Assembly: GCF_910589235.1 (NCBI RefSeq)
Contig: NC_060978.1
Location: forward strand, 3,238,877 to 3,302,876
DNA from: Vespa crabro
Lineage: Eukaryota; Arthropoda; Insecta; Hymenoptera; Vespidae
Reading direction: 5' to 3'
DNA length: 64,000 nucleotides
Made by a program: the position numbers and the translations under genes. Below, in pieces: positions 46,287 through 59,010 of this stretch. Every line of letters starts with the position of its first letter. Positions within the stretch are counted from its first letter, which is position 1. A model generated the notes under the pieces. It had not been told where the DNA came from. It was given only the letters and a program-made list of their open reading frames with translations, and did not search any database.

Positions 46287-48008
46287 TGCTTCCGGCTTTT
46301 TACATTCCCCAGGGTAACGCTAAAGATACCGGGTATAGATGTTATCCGAAACGCGTATATTCAGGCCAGGGAAGCGTCAGATTTCATTAACGTTGTAGTT
46401 ATACCGAGTATCTAAGCGCACGATCGTACGCGGGCTAATTAATCGAAAAGAGAAAATCCGAGAAGAACAAGGCCCTAATGGCGAGACCCCTTTTCGAAAT
46501 ATCTACAGCGTTTAATTTCTCTCGTCGTTTAATAAAGAGGACGATTTAATGGAAATCTATGCGTTTTGAAGAGCCTATTGTATTCTAGGTTTCGTTTTAT
46601 GTTTCCGGAGAATATACGAAATTTTCATTTTACGTTATATCGATTCGGTATTACAATTCGCGATCGATACGACCTCGATCGCGTATCGATACTTTTATCG
46701 ACGTCAATAGTCGACGCTTATTCGGACGATCATAACGATAGTACGTTCTATTCATCGGGTATGTTCATTGTCCTACGCATAACGTACTCCCAGCATTATA
46801 TATCGTTATAACGTTATATAATTAATTAACCCTGTAGAAGAATATGCATTTCTACAATATCCAATTTGTATACTGATAGGAGAGCGAGCGATACGAGATC
46901 ATCGTCATTAGTATCGGATCGCATAGTGCAGCTTGTAAATCGATCGAGTCTGTCACGAATCAAAGCCTTTGCGTTATCCTGTAAATTCATGACAATACCA
47001 TAACGTAACTTCCGCAGCATGCCCTGCGTTAAAATTTTATACACCGTATAACATTTTATCGACGAATTCGTGCGCTGTGTAAAACGCATCATGTTTTTCC
47101 CCGGGAAAAAATTCATGTGTAAAGATACGCGAGGAAAATCCAATAACGTTATACTTCAATCAAATTATCACACGATAATGATATGCCATCCAATTAAACG
47201 TCTAACGAAGCTTGCCACGAATTTCGTTCGAATATCGTCGAGTTTCGTTTTAATATGGTAGTAGGAATTCATGTAAAATACAATAGAGAAAATTTATTCT
47301 ATTGTATTTATTACAAGAGTTCATACACAATTACTGGTATTGCATTAAATCTAGAAAAGCGTTCAAAATATATACCGATGGATCGAATTACGATTTATAA
47401 AAGTTCAATGAGAATCATTAAAATCGTGATAACTTTTAATTTATTAAATGAACCTAGGAATAACGTAGAATATATGTATTTTAACGATATATTTTTAAAT
47501 ATTATAAAACGATAGTCTCCGTTTTATTTCCAAGCATAAACGGAGAAGTTCGATACCGACTTTAAAGTCGGTAACCATTTGCCTTCGTTGCTTCGGAGAA
47601 CTTTCATCGTTCGTCGGAAGAGATTCGTGTTTGTAGGCAGACACGTTAAGCCGTGGTTAAGCGCCCACCTCTCTTCTCTAGTCAGCTAAGTCTTCGTTAG
47701 CTCTTCTTAGTCAGCTTAAAAGACATTCCAAACCGCTACATGCGCTTGCGGAATTAACGTTCATGTTGGGTTACTTAATTAAACGAAATTAAATGAAAAC
47801 GAGAAATGATAAAACTTTTCGAGGAAGCTCGGCTGCCAATTATATTTCGATAAAATTAAATTTTCCTAATCGATCGCCGGGCACGCCGACGTCTATCTAA
47901 GAATTTTTCAAAATATTCCAAAGTTATCGATCGAGAAGAGCTATCGTTGTAATTGATTTAGATTTTTCCTCAGAAAAACGAGGCTTAATTTATTTCTATA
48001 CCTGTATA
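46283..48008. other. AT-rich non-coding stretch with a perfect palindrome
   Basis: Very AT-rich at 46780-46830 and 47240-47530. The palindrome at 47554-47573 is listed separately. Frames at 46826-47143 (-) and 47255-47515 (+) have no known domains. Confidence 0.5.
47554..47573. repeat. 20-bp perfect palindrome
   Basis: TACCGACTTTAAAGTCGGTA equals its own reverse complement without a spacer. Roughly 0.06 such sites are expected by chance in 64 kb of random sequence. It could be a dimeric protein binding site or a small cruciform. No associated gene is evident. Confidence 0.9.
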
Positions 48009-48031
48009 CATATATATATATATATATATAT
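48009..48031. repeat. (AT)n microsatellite
   Basis: About 11 AT copies. Confidence 0.94.
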
Positions 48032-51000
48032 TCGTTATATATCAGTCCCCTTTGTCTCTTGGAACGTTCATGCGGCATAACAGCATCATACGCGTATCCA
48101 CGGAGAGTAAGCAGTCTGATACAGCGGCAATCGAACAAGGGTAGTAGGCAATCTATACGTGTTCATAGCGAGATGCATGCAAAACCCAATCCTGGTGCAT
48201 AACCAATACCGCCAGTATGCAGGTGATTAACGGCGTACTGTCCGCGTAATAAGACGCACTACGTCATTGCGTATAACGCCGGCTGTATATCTTACGCACG
48301 ACGAAGGGATCCTAGTAATCTAATTTCTAAAGTCCTTTGGTCTTAATTGATCCTATACCGAGTTAATATATTCCAAGGAACGCCGTAAATACATTCGAAG
48401 GGAATTATATGATAGGATCGTTTAATGATACAATTAAAGATATTCTTTATATACAATATATTTGAAATTAATAAGAGATATAAAACATCGCTTGACGAAA
48501 AAGACAAAGTCAACTGAGCCGGTACAACGGATAGATCATATTCGACAAATATAGGGAGAGAGTCGATAAAAATAGAAATCGAGTAGCGATACCGCGAAAG
48601 TCGATAATCCTCGAAGCTGGATTTATGCCTCGTAAGCCGGCGACAGAACAAAAACGTTTATCATCGTTGCCGGACTATAGGAAACGTTACGGTTGAGAAG
48701 TAATTGGTAGTAGAAACAGTGATACATTGGTAACGTCACGCGTTCTCTCGATTCTGCACGACGAAACCTATAGGTATTCGAGAGTATCTGCTTGGAGGAG
48801 TACTTAAAATTTACGTCCTTACTAGTCACGTGGTATTTTTACGACTTAACTTTTAGGATTAGATTCGACGCGCTGCGTACATCTATATAATCAACGTGCG
48901 AATAGAAAGCGACTGAATCGATGGAACATCCATGACATGGATGTAAAAGATTCGTGAATGTAAAGGGATAAAGTCGAAGGGATGCCACGGAAGCAATGCC
49001 GCGCAACCAGTTGTATTCGGCTGACCGAACAACGGATAATGTTCTTTTCTTTTTCGGCAAAAAAAAAAAGAAACGTGCCAAGCAAAGAACAGGTAATTCT
49101 TCGAATCCTATCGAGGTTACGTGAAAGAAAATAACGATCGCAATTAAATGAATAAGTCCTTACATGTTTTAGATGATGTATTTTGACAAGCTCGTTATAA
49201 AATTTAACTTTTGTTTTTGGAATCATTAGGAAGACGACGATACCATGAATAAATTTTCAAAGTCGATCGTAAATCCGGAGCTTCGTTGTCTCACGAACGA
49301 CGGTAGGAACGACTAGTTTGAAATAAGACTCTTTTGTACGCTTAAAGGGTTGACGAATAGCTCGACGTTAAAGAGGTTCTACGGTCTTTCGACGAGAGAA
49401 ACACGAGAGAAAACGAAAAGAAGGAAAGCAGGGGAAAAGAGAAAAAGACATGATCTTTAACGCGAACTGAAAGACGAGAAAGAGTAGAGTCCAAGAGTTT
49501 CCGAGGGCCAGAGAAACGAAAAGCGAGGGATATAGAGACAGTTAGAGATAGAGAGAGAAAAGGCTGGCAGAAAAAGTAGGAGCGAGAAAACGGATCATAA
49601 AATATTTCGCATCTACGAGTACGAGTATCATTTCGACGGAGAACTGCCAAAGCGAAAGAACGACCGGCCAGTCGAAGCGCACCCCGCAAAAGGGGTGGGA
49701 CGACGTGCTGGGAGGGAGGAGGGCCACGACGAGGGTGAAATAACGGTTAAATAAGTAAGGGCCAGCGTAGCACGGCTATAGAGCGAACTATCCAGAAAGT
49801 GGAAACAGGATGAGACAGCGGCGACTCTTTGCTACTCCACTCCGACAGAATTGACAACCACCCTCCATCATTGATAGGACACCTTGCAGGGAAAACGTCA
49901 GAAACGTCTGGTGAATAAGACAAGGGGGCGGTACGTCATTTTTGAAAAGCGCTACTCTCGTGCTCGCTTCTCGCTCGTTGCACGCATACACGTCGATCGA
50001 GATGAAACAAATTTTACGCTTTCCTATCGAAGAATCGACGGTAGGACGTCAGTGAATTTTGCGATATTTACGAGTAACAGTTCGTAAATATTTTTTCTTC
50101 TTTTCTTTTTTTTTTTTGTTTCAATCGACAAATTTGAATTCAATTGACGAAAATTGTTACTGTTATTTGCGAGTATAAGAAAAGTGACAAGATTGCAGGC
50201 ACCGAACCAAACGTTTTATTTCTCCGCAATGCAGTCTTACATGCGGCAGATTTGTCCTAAACTTGCGCATAAAAAACGATTATTATATTCATTTAATTCG
50301 ACCGATTTCCCGTATATAATTATAACGGCTATGGTTGCTTTGTTCGCGTTTGCTTTATGTCATAGTGAATCTTCCTTTAGTTAAGTTTAATCACAGCGCG
50401 TGTCGTTGCGTAACGATTTTATACTATGTAAATAACGAAGAGGTCTACATTAGTAAGAGCAAATATTTTTTCGACGATAATCGATCCGGTTAGGATGTCG
50501 TGAAAAAAAAAATTTATAACGTTTTTAGTTGGACAGAAGGTTGAAAGCGATATCTAGAGGTAAATACATTGGCTAAAAAAGAAAAAAAAAAAATTCCAAG
50601 TAGATACGAGCGTATACTTACTGCTTTGACGATATTAGATCTTTTGCCGTAGGTTTTCTGATAGAGAAGAAATCGGTGTGATAAGACGGTTGCGGTGCAT
50701 CAAAGGAAAACGTTCGCTGGTCCTTTAAATCCACAGGGACAACGAGCGGTTCCACGATTCCAAGTAGCATACGCGTAGTTATATAAGGAGAAAACAAATC
50801 CGTATAGGCACAAGGGGATATACGTCGCGTCGATCGAGAAAATCACGTCGTTTGACGCTCTCCTTCGATCGTTTCTCCATCAAACTCGATATTCGACTTT
50901 GATCGAATTTTCTACGACGTTTCTCTCTTCCTTCAAAGTCTACAAAGCGAAATGCTCGGTGAGGTGTCGTTGACGAGTACATTTCGATGAATGAAAAAGG

Positions 51001-51079
51001 ATAAAAAGAAAAGGCACTCGAGCGAATTAAAACTATAAATTATCCTTACGGCGTTCGTTCGATAGAACGATAAATCAGA
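48032..51079. other. Unique non-coding stretch
   Basis: Contains an unusual TA- and GC-alternating block at 48160-48310 (GATGCATGCAAAACCC, CCGCCAGTATGCAGG, AACGGCGTACTGTCCGCG). 49380-49570 is purine-rich and accounts for the Ser/Leu-rich minus frame 49342-49689. Short poly-A/T runs occur at 49060 and 50105. No gene supported. Confidence 0.5.
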
Positions 51080-51080
51080 A

Positions 51081-51096
51081 CGCGTACGCGTACGCG
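51081..51096. repeat. 16-bp alternating CG/TA palindrome
   Basis: CGCGTACGCGTACGCG is its own reverse complement and alternates pyrimidine-purine throughout. It contains two overlapping MluI-like ACGCGT cores and is a short Z-DNA-prone segment. Confidence 0.9.
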
Positions 51097-52171
51097 GTCA
51101 TAGAAACGATTTTTTTTTTTTCATTTCCAATAATTTCATCTCTCTGCCTTCGAAACGGTATTGGGAGATTGTTGAAAAATTTTCTCTCTCGCTCTCCCTC
51201 TTCTCGAATCTTTTTCTTCGTACCTTAAGGAACCCGAGTACGAGATAATAGGTAGGATAATAGGTACGGGAGTTGGAAAATTTTCGAGGAGCAGCGTCGT
51301 GAATTTTTCTATCGATCTAAGACAAAAAAGAACCTTGTAAAGAACTAGAGAAACGGAAAGAAAATGGTGTACTTGTATAGAAAGAAAAAAAGAGAAAACA
51401 TATATATATATTTGGAAAGAGAGGGAGGGAGGGAGGGAGAGAAAGTAAAAAAAGAACAAAACGCGTGAAAAAGATCGGCGACGCGTAGTTCTTGCGAAAG
51501 CCAATTTAAAAGGGGTGTGGTGAGAGTTAGGGGTGAGGATGAACGCATTCCTGGTCCGTCATAAATTCGTATGTGGCGCCCCGTCGATTGAAATCGCGCT
51601 CACGTCTCGCAATGCATTATAATGCATTTTCTACGTTGCAGGACGTGACAGTTGTTACGGTTCGATTGATTTGTCGCCGTGTATGGTGGGACGTACGAGT
51701 ACGTGTATCGAGACGCGATGTATGTAGATACTATCGTCTGTTATACGTACGTGTACGTACTACACATCTATATTTGTATCTACGTGAGAGCGAGGACGCG
51801 AACATTTTCGCGTCGCGTTATATGTTCTGCCGATTGAATAAATTTTCCACGATAATCCAAGGGACAGACTCCGTCTTGACGCTTGGCACGTTGAATCTCC
51901 GTATTCTAGAGACGACGAACTCTCGAATTCGAGACATCGTTTGAACTGTAAAATTATCCTTCAACGCGTAGCTCAAACGTTGATTCATTTCTAATCAATG
52001 TTCTTTTTCTTTCTGTTAAGCTCGCGCAAAGAGAAATTTCATTAACGAAGCTCTCGCATAAAGCATCAATGTAAAATCGTATCTTCCTTTATCCTTCGAA
52101 AACACTTGATTCGCAACGATTCTCCGAGGTATCTCGCAGTAATTTAGCAAAGTTTAGTGCGTCTGCCTAAC
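51097..52171. other. Non-coding stretch, no gene found
   Basis: A poly-T run lies at 51111-51121. A GGGA/GGGAGGGA purine run at 51420-51447 follows a short TA run. The plus frame 51573-51944 (123 codons) is Arg/Val/Cys-rich from CGT/GTACG-rich DNA and has no domain I recognise. Confidence 0.5.
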
Positions 52172-52240
52172 TACACACACACACACACACACACACTTAT
52201 TTACGTATATATATATATATACACATATATATGGGTACAT
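52172..52240. repeat. (AC)n repeat with adjacent TA-rich run
   Basis: Twelve AC copies (52172-52196), then a 10-bp gap and an ATATATATATACACATATATAT run (52207-52232). It is the only long AC tract in the plus orientation. Confidence 0.95.
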
Positions 52241-52899
52241 ATACGTATTAATCTACAAACATATTCGGACGCATTTATTTGACAGTAACTCATTTCCTTT
52301 GAGCGTTAGACTCTGATTTGGACAAGATCGTCTCGTCATCGTTGTCTTTGTAGCAGTCTCTTAGGTGTAAAGAATCGTTAGAGTCGTCGTACAAGTAAAA
52401 TTACTTTCGTAACAGGCACAGTATCGATTCGACGCACGCTAGCGATTCAACTCCCTCGAAAATCTTGCGTCTTGTACGAGTTCTAAAGGGAAAGGAATAC
52501 GTTTCTATACAATGACGAACGCCCGTTGGAACGTCCGATGTATAACGAAGTCGTGGAGAAAGAGCACTTCGTTGTCCATTTGCGACGAGTGCCTAACATA
52601 AGAAAGGGAAGGAAAGTCGGAGAGCAAGACGAAGTGCCGACAAAAAACTTTAGCTCTAAAGGAAGAAAGGAGCCGTCGTAAAAAAAAAAAAGAAAAAAAA
52701 GAAAAAGAAAGAGAAGAGGAAAGAAGAAAAAAAATAGGAGAGAAAAGGAGAAGCAAAAAGAAGGAAACATCTCGATGGAGGTTCCAACGAAGGAAAAGTC
52801 ACATTCCCTTCAGCGCAAACATTACGTCGATATGACGGAAAAAAGACACTGCCTTCCTTTACGACGGCCTTTTCCTTGGCTGTACTCGAAGAAAGAGGA

Positions 52900-52900
<1 letters not shown>
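52241..52900. other. Non-coding stretch, purine-rich end
   Basis: 52675-52770 is nearly all purine (A-rich with G). Minus-strand frames here are Phe/Ser/Leu-rich and rejected. No gene seen. Confidence 0.55.

Positions 52901-52956
<56 letters not shown>
52901..52956. repeat. (ACG)n trinucleotide array
   Basis: About 18-19 perfect ACG units. It reads poly-Thr in one plus frame and poly-Val on the minus strand. Frames on both strands (52775-53161 and 52822-53169) stay open through it, so either could be an artefact. Confidence 0.97.
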
Positions 52957-55900
52957 AGCCTTTTCCGTCTGGCTCGTATCGCTGTTTACTTTACCTTTCG
53001 CGTCCCACGATAACGAGATATTTTCGCCGTACGAACGTAATAGAAATAAAGAGTGGTTATTGAAATTCTTCGAGAAAGCCTTCACGCTCTGTCGTTCTCT
53101 CTCTTTTAGCACCGAGCAACCATTCTTCTGTCCAACCGCAAGCTCTCTCCACCGAGATTGAGACGCCACGATATTTTCTTGCGAGTGAGTTACATAAGAA
53201 TGTCTTTCTCTTTGACCCTCTTCCTACCCTACGGGCAACATTTCTTACTTTTAGCTCGGAGAACGTCACATCGATGAAGTACGATTGAATACTTTCATTT
53301 GTCGATACGAGTTCGGCGAAAGGGAAGACAAACTGGATCTATTGCTTTTGATCGAAACATCGGATCTCGCTAGAATATGTAAGCTGTACTCGAGAGATCT
53401 CCTGCATCGTTTATCCATTTCCCTTTAAAACAAAGTCACCGCTTTACTCGCGAATCCCCTAGATATTTATTAAAGAAAGAAAATGAGTCCCAGATCGATG
53501 GCTAAAGGAAAAGAAAAGTTCTTTTGGTATTCTCGAAGAGGAAAGAAAGAGAGAACGCTCGGAGGGAAGGCAGGTAAAAAGTGAGGAGAATAACCGACGG
53601 AGAAGAAGCGAGGCGCAATCTACCGAGATAAAAGGTAATTCCGATTATTAATGATACTATTCCTTTCGAGCGTAAAGAATTCCGCGAGAGGATTCCGCGT
53701 TTCGCTCGATATCTTTCGGGATTAATAATGCAAGGGAACGAAGACGTAATAAATCTCGACCGGTCGAGCTACGCCTGAGAATGCCACTTCAGCCTCTCTA
53801 ATATTTCGAATTTAGGTACGTTCGGCCAACAGAAAGAAATTCTACTTGTGAGAATTTCCTCGACTCGAATCGTCTGCACAAGAATGTTCGCGATCATTCG
53901 TTCTATCGACGAGTCCTTTCGCGAAGTTACTCTCAAACATATTCCGTAAACGTTCGAGGTTTATCGATTTCTCATTCGCCCTTGCGAACTTGCCTAGATA
54001 TATGTTTATGTATCCATGTACCAAACGTACACGCGACATATACCTATGTATCTACGTAAAAGCTTACGTGCACGTATACTTCTCGATGGAACGGATAGGA
54101 ACAATTCGTTTCGATAAAATTCAAAGACAAGCAACGCGTATTCATACCAGAATCATTCGTCGTATCTCTGGAAAAATATTGGCCCGATTGAAAAGTTATT
54201 ACATATTTGTTTTCTATCGAACACCTTTTTTATTTCATTTTTATTACATTTAATGGGAGGCGCGGGAGGCATCGACAAACGCTCCGATACCGTTATCAAC
54301 GATATCGAATATCGGCGAGTGACCAGCGAGATGCGCCTCCAACTGTGATCACTTAATAATTTGGAGTTCCGAAACTTTATATTCCCGTTTACGCGCGATT
54401 TTTCCAAAAGCTCTCTTGCGCCGATCGCGTTTCTGCGCGACGCTTGAAATTAAACGGCAAAACTATTGCAGCGTTTACTCTATAGTTTCTTTTTCTATTT
54501 TTCCCATTTTTTTTCCTTTTTTCTCTTTTTTTTTCTTTTTTTTTTTTGTCGGAAAGCGAAACGTGACAAAAAAAAGGAAAAAGATGTAGCAACGTCGTTG
54601 CTACGATCTCCGAGAGGTTCGACGTGTCAGCGACGCGTTGTCTCTATGAAGTCTCCCACGGTGTAATTAAAAAAAAAAAGAAGAAAGAAATCCATTAAAT
54701 CGCGCGAATCGCGCTCAAACGAACCTTTGTCCCTCGGAATGGGAGGCGCGAACGAGCTTACGCCGGCCGCGCTGCTAGAAGAGATCTTCGTCCGTCTCGC
54801 TTCATTAGTCGATGAAAACGCGCGTTGAGCTTTAATTAACGACGGACTTCGACCCTGTCATCCGATTGGACGTAGGAGAGAATTCGTTGTAGCGTGACCG
54901 TTATGCCATTCTTCTATCTCTATCCTTTTCTTTTTCATCCTCACGTTTTCTCTTCTCTTTCTCTCTCTTTCATTTACACACACCCACACAGTTTCACTTG
55001 CTTCTCCTGCGCTCGCGACAGGCTTCAACGAGGCGTTAACAAAGCGATCGATTTTACTTCAACTACGGCAGTTAAATTTGCTCGACGGAACGTTGCAGCA
55101 CACACGCATTCTCGTCTCCATGTGTGGTACAATCGTACATTAGACATACAAAACGTACATACAAAGAGGAAAAGGGATCAGAGGGATATTGAGAGACAGA
55201 GAGAGGGAGAGAAAGAGGAGACATAGCGTAGTCTGCAAATCAGATTCTAAAAAATAGTTCACCATTCGTCCTCCTGGAGATGCGCGTTATGTTCAATTAC
55301 GTTCTGCCAATCATCCATTCTGTTCTATCTCTCACTCTCGCCGCGAGATATCGTCGTATCGAATAAAGCAAGAGAGATTCGTCCTATCGACTTTACTGAC
55401 GTAAGAAAGCGTCTCTTGGCGTACAATGCCATGTCCCATCCCAAGTAATACGAGAACATCGTTCTCTCAATGTACTATGAATATTCGAAAATTAGATCGT
55501 AAAGGAATTTTTTTTTCTTTTTAAATCAAGATTAAATATTTCGTCGTTATATCGTTTTAATCTTCGAACGGCGTCGATTGATCTTTTCTAGATAAGGGTT
55601 AAAAGTTATCGTTCAACATGAGTAATTTTATATGTGTTACGAGAGAAGATAAAGCGAACGCAGAATTTTTCATTCTCTTCTTTATTCCATTGATATTTAT
55701 TGAAAAGGTACCAGCAAATTTCTCTCCAAATGATCGTTTCTCGGCATCGTTATCCAGTTAGCACTGGGATGTCATCGGGATTAGAAATTCCTATTGGTTT
55801 TTCTCTTATATCCCATGGTTGCCGTACTACTTAGTAAAGATCCATGGAAAACAGTTTGGTACCTTTCAAAAATAATTCATCTTTCGTACTTTTTCAAATG

Positions 55901-56431
55901 AAAAATTTTAAAGGATAAAATCAATATCGACGTATCCTAGCAACGATTTGTTGGCAACCAGCGACATTTTAAAGCTCGTTACGTTTCTATGGGAAGAGAA
56001 GGGGAAAAGTAATTTGCCGGCACTCTTTTGTTCTTTTTTGCTACATTTTATTTTCAAATATATATTATTACATGCTCCTCTTACATTTTCGATATTTGAA
56101 CAATTCCATAGATATTTATCTTTATAGCGCTTTCATCCGCTTGGCAGTTTGAAAATCCCGAAAAATGTGATCGCAAAATCGGCACATTAAACTCGTTCGA
56201 TAAAAATTATATTCGAGGAGCATCAATATCTGAGCGTTAACCAAACGAAAACGTTCAAAACAATTTTATAGAGGAATTTATTACATTCCACGATCATTAC
56301 TATGAGTATTATCTCAAAAATATATGCACATACTCGTATACCTATGTTTTTATTTTCAATATGAACACGTATCTACATAAAACATTAACTTTCAAGTGTC
56401 CTCTGTTTCCATTAGATCACGTGGAGATATA

Positions 56432-56434
<3 letters not shown>
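52957..56434. other. Long unique non-coding stretch
   Basis: Few repeats: a T-rich tract at 54488-54547 and A-rich runs at 54667-54690. The block 53630-53810 has paired ATTAAT/TTAATAATG words. The part 54690-54870 is GC-richer (CTTACGCCGGCCGCGCTGC) with TTTAATTAACG. From 55480 to 56430 it is very AT-rich with stops in all frames. Confidence 0.5.

Positions 56435-56464
<30 letters not shown>
56435..56464. repeat. (AT)n microsatellite
   Basis: About 15 AT copies followed by GTATGTATATATACACG. Confidence 0.95.
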
Positions 56465-56472
<8 letters not shown>

Positions 56473-58584
56473 ATATACACGTACGATATCGATCTAATAT
56501 TGTTAACCAGATTACGATGTTATTTAAACGACCTTCCAATGTATACATTAATTGAAAAGTATGATCAAAAACATACACTGACAACACTAGCAAGAAACAT
56601 AAATGTCTCGTTCGAAAATTCGTATCAGTATTCGTAGGCAAGTCGTGTGTAACACACGCGTTTCCGACGCGGACGACGAGATGAAGATGGCCGAAGAGGT
56701 GAGACTGGAGAGGACAGTAAGCAGCGACGTTTCCTCTTGGAAGGTTAGAGGTCGAAGGTGACAGACCGTAAACCACCGAGGGTCGCGTTCCCTCCCATGA
56801 CCAAAGTTTTCCCCGTTGCCGGAATAAGCTTTGTACTGGATAGGAGAAACCAGAGAGAAAACAGGCGGATTATCTAATTGCTTCTTCCTTCTATTTTTAC
56901 GTTTCCGCCATCGCTACTTCGTCGTGAAAACTACTGATAGTAGTCATAGAGATCACCAATATTTTATATATGTCAACCTATTTTCTTTCTTTCTCAATAT
57001 GTGGTGAATCGATATTTTTATTTATAACAAGGACTACTTGTTGATACGTGCTTATGATCTGCTTATACGCATACACGTATACGCGTCTAATTTTGTAGGT
57101 GTCGATAATGAAGATCGGTTCAATCAGTCAAATGTCATTGTTTGATCTGTTCATGAATATCGAACGGTCCAGTCTTCCTCTCCCCATGGTATTTCGTATC
57201 GGTCGGTCGGAGTACCTCACGAGAGTGATCTCGCGAGAGTTCCGCTCGTCAAAGGAGAACACGTCCGGCCAATACTTGTCGATACCTACTCAATTTCGTC
57301 GACTGCCAGCTGGCAATTGGATGCTTCCCGAATCGATTGTCCGAACGACGAACGACGACGTGACAGTGTTTCTTTGCCGAAGGAATTTATTTCAGTTAGT
57401 ATATAACCAAGTACGTACATACACAGGTGTCCATTCGAGGACCACATATCGTGTCCCACCAAGATAGACGTTCTTTTACGATAATGGCCGATCGCCCATA
57501 ATGTTTTATACTTGTCAAATATTTTCATCGTTACGTCCTCTACGCGTACGTTTACATGCGTGTACGTACATATATAGTATGTACGTGGATACGTTTGCGT
57601 AAAATTTGCGTACTATAACTTTTCTGCTTCTATACGTATAAATGAAAACGCATATAATTATTGAACAAACAACGAGTTCTTCTAGGGCTTAGAAGATCGT
57701 TTTAGAAACGATTGATAAAATGTAATCGTTCGCTCAATTATTCGGTCAACCTATCGAATTATGCATTTCGATTAGATACTTTCGTTCCATCACGCGACGA
57801 AGTCAGACAATGGTATGATTATTCGGATATCGAATGAATAACTCTAAATAGTCGAACGGAATATTACGATGTTACATTAATTTCGTATTAAATCCAATAA
57901 TAAAGTTCCATGCTCTTCTGGGATTCGAGTTCGCGATAAGAGTCCGTCGATAAGCGCCCTGCGAGTTTATTACACGGGAACGGATCGAAAGGTCAATATT
58001 GCCAGCCCATCGAACTTATCTCCTTGTCACAGATCCTCTCTCCGTTTCCTTGTATGCGTGTGACATATGCGCGGGCACTAATATAAGAGGAGGAATATTC
58101 TCGCGGGACGTCGACGTGCGTGCGGACTTTCTTCTCGTATTATTATTATCTTATATTGTATCCAGGCGTGACTACGAATCGACAAACCTTTATTATTGAG
58201 TTGACAATATCGATCGAGTTGCGCCATTGGTCTCCAAGGTAGGTACGCGTATTAATCGTTGTTGATCGAGAGACACGACGATAAAAAATGCGTGAGAGAG
58301 ACGCACATATATGTATGCGTTAGAAAAACAAGCTGTTTTTATCTTAACGGAGTCGAGAGTAAAAATAAACGATAGATATTTAGATATAAGAACGACTAAA
58401 AAATATCATTTATTAAACGACGTAACAGGTTTATAGATTATTCCTAAATTGGCATCGAATTATAATAGTGATACTCATGACTTTACCATCGATTATATAA
58501 AACGACTTTTCCTTCAATTTCTTGAGCGTACTACCGCCGCATGACATCCATATAAATTGTTGACCAGCGAGACTGCATAATGAA
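56465..58584. other. Unique non-coding stretch
   Basis: The minus frame 56417-56776 (119 codons) starts in mixed sequence (GNVAAYCPLQSHLFGHLHL) but ends in TA-repeat Ile-Tyr residues and has no family. The plus frame 57099-57467 (122 codons) is repeat-free but unrecognised. TACGTA-rich DNA fills 57540-57610. Confidence 0.5.
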
Positions 58585-58586
58585 AG

Positions 58587-58618
<32 letters not shown>

Positions 58619-58626
58619 AGGGAGCA
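58585..58626. repeat. (GA)n-(GGGAGA)n repeat
   Basis: About 12 GA copies followed by three GGGAGA-type units. Confidence 0.95.
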
Positions 58627-58982
58627 AAAAATAGAAAAGAAAATTGTAAGATTGTTCGATCAACGTGTATGTTTGGCAAGAACGCAAGACGTGGATATTT
58701 CCAATAGCGATAGCTCGTAACAATCTCCGAAGAGCGATATTCCTACTTGGCGAGCTATAAGAATCGTTTCGAATCGTTTGGATCGTCCATCCAATAAACT
58801 TCAAGTGTCCATCAAGCGAATAAATACATCCTACTGATATCGCATCGGGCGGTCGATTTATCTTTTAAGACTGATCGGTCATAATGCGATTGCTTCCGCT
58901 TCTTACCAACTATCCATAGTAAAGATCCTTTTCGTTCGACGTTCTTATCGACCTCCAAATGATGTCGCGATGTCTCCCTTAA

Positions 58983-59010
58983 CCCACCACCTCCACCCAC
59001 CCACCACCTC
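58983..59010 (-). repeat. CCCACC-type minisatellite; G-rich minus strand
   Basis: The plus strand reads CCCACCACCTCCACCCACCC and continues CACCACCT. The minus strand therefore has eight closely spaced GG/GGG runs, compatible with a two-layer G-quadruplex. Confidence 0.7.

Noticed and set aside
54252..54750. AATGGGAGGCGCG present twice, about 490 bp apart
   Set aside because: Tens of chance 13-mer pairs are expected in 64 kb, and the flanks do not match.
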